64,000 bases of DNA from Rathayibacter sp. VKM Ac-2760. Its GTDB lineage: Bacteria; Actinomycetota; Actinomycetes; Actinomycetales; Microbacteriaceae. A model generated the notes under the pieces. The model ran no database searches and was not told the DNA's origin. It saw only the letters and a list, made by a program, of their open reading frames with translations. The first letter of the stretch is position 1. The number at the start of each line of letters is the position of its first letter. The DNA lies in NCBI RefSeq assembly GCF_009834185.1, contig NZ_CP047173.1, positions 4,230,750-4,294,749 of the forward strand, in the 5' to 3' direction. Shown here piece by piece: positions 63,671 through 64,000 of the stretch. Both the position numbers and the translations under genes were made by a program.

Positions 63671-63699
63671 AAACTACGTCCTCCGCCGCCACCGGTCAA
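63671..63699 (-). promoter_or_regulatory. rpmH promoter
   Basis: Minus-strand TTGACC (63694-63699) and TAGTTT (63671-63676) with a 17-bp spacer, about 155 bp before the rpmH start. Confidence 0.7.
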
Positions 63700-63822
63700 A
63701 TGTGCCGCGGCCGAAACCTCGATTCTGCACACGTCGCCGCCCGGTCGCCGCATTGACACGCGGGTGTCGCTGTGGTGGATTTGTCTCCCATCGGCTCCGT
63801 TCGTTACCGTGTTGAGCCGCAG

Positions 63823-63831
63823 TTATCCACA
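63823..63831 (+). promoter_or_regulatory. DnaA box in the rpmH-side part of the origin region
   Basis: TTATCCACA, a perfect consensus DnaA box, in the 484-bp gene-free stretch 63517-64000. dnaA itself should lie beyond the right edge. Apart from this box and the rpmH promoter I see only a weak TGTGCATGG match at 63892. Confidence 0.75.
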
Positions 63832-64000
63832 GGCGAGAACCGCCGCTCCCCGCGTCAGCGCCGGGATCGGCCGGTGCCGGTGGACGACCCTGTGCATGGA
63901 TCGGGCCCCGGAGCACCGCTGGAACCGCGGATCCGCCGTCACGGACGACACCCCAGGACGGCGACCAGGATTTCGAGAGCGACCGAGGAACCGGAGACAG

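Overview
The window is GC-rich DNA (roughly 70% by eye) from an actinobacterium. Protein similarity, GTG starts, leaderless TAnnnT promoters and the gene order at the right edge point to the family Microbacteriaceae; something close to Rathayibacter or Curtobacterium is my guess, not a proven assignment. The right edge is next to the chromosome origin: rpmH-rnpA-yidD-yidC-jag-rsmG-parA-parB run leftwards from a DnaA-box-containing intergenic region, and four perfect parS sites lie between 55.7 and 60.4 kb.

Layout. 1-31 kb is mostly sugar catabolism and regulation: a secreted GH5 mannanase-like enzyme with a cut-off solute-binding protein (1-3.5 kb), an HTH-less LacI-type protein divergent from a ROK regulator and esterase (3.7-7.4 kb), a two-component system (8.4-10.2 kb), an aldehyde dehydrogenase with a degenerate phosphotriesterase homologue (10.4-12.9 kb), a TerC exporter behind a Mn2+ (yybP-ykoY) riboswitch (13-14.2 kb), an XRE/nucleotidyltransferase toxin-antitoxin-like pair bracketed by two copies of a 59-bp hairpin (14.2-15.7 kb), a GH127 arabinofuranosidase operon with its ABC importer and LacI regulator (15.7-22.1 kb), a GH32 fructan operon with importer and LacI regulator (22.3-28.1 kb), and a three-gene set of unknown exported proteins facing an unknown membrane protein (28.4-31.3 kb).

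31.4-38.3 kb is a tightly overlapping seven-gene operon: cupin, metal amidohydrolase, a complete ECF vitamin-type transporter (T, double ATPase, S), a divergent S-adenosylhomocysteine-hydrolase-like protein and a stand-alone NAD-binding domain of the same type. Its substrate is unknown; it reads as uptake and breakdown of a nucleoside-like compound, and it is my best candidate for an undescribed system. A LacI regulator is divergent from it. 39.9-42.9 kb holds single genes (LLM oxidoreductase, an orphan VapB45-like antitoxin whose start codon sits in a perfect palindrome, a reductase, an S4 RNA-binding protein).

43-64 kb is core genome: dnaB preceded by a cluster of DnaA-box-like sites, rpsF-ssb-rpsR-rplI, a tRNA nucleotidyltransferase, the DUF6049/murJ pair, thioredoxin system, an aminotransferase, a D-Ala-D-Ala-ligase-like gene, and the parAB/yidC/rpmH block. 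A family of palindromic intergenic repeats (full length 126 bp, REPIN-like) occurs at about ten places, mostly between convergent genes and once inside the arabinoside ABC operon. No rRNA, tRNA, transposase or CRISPR array was seen.
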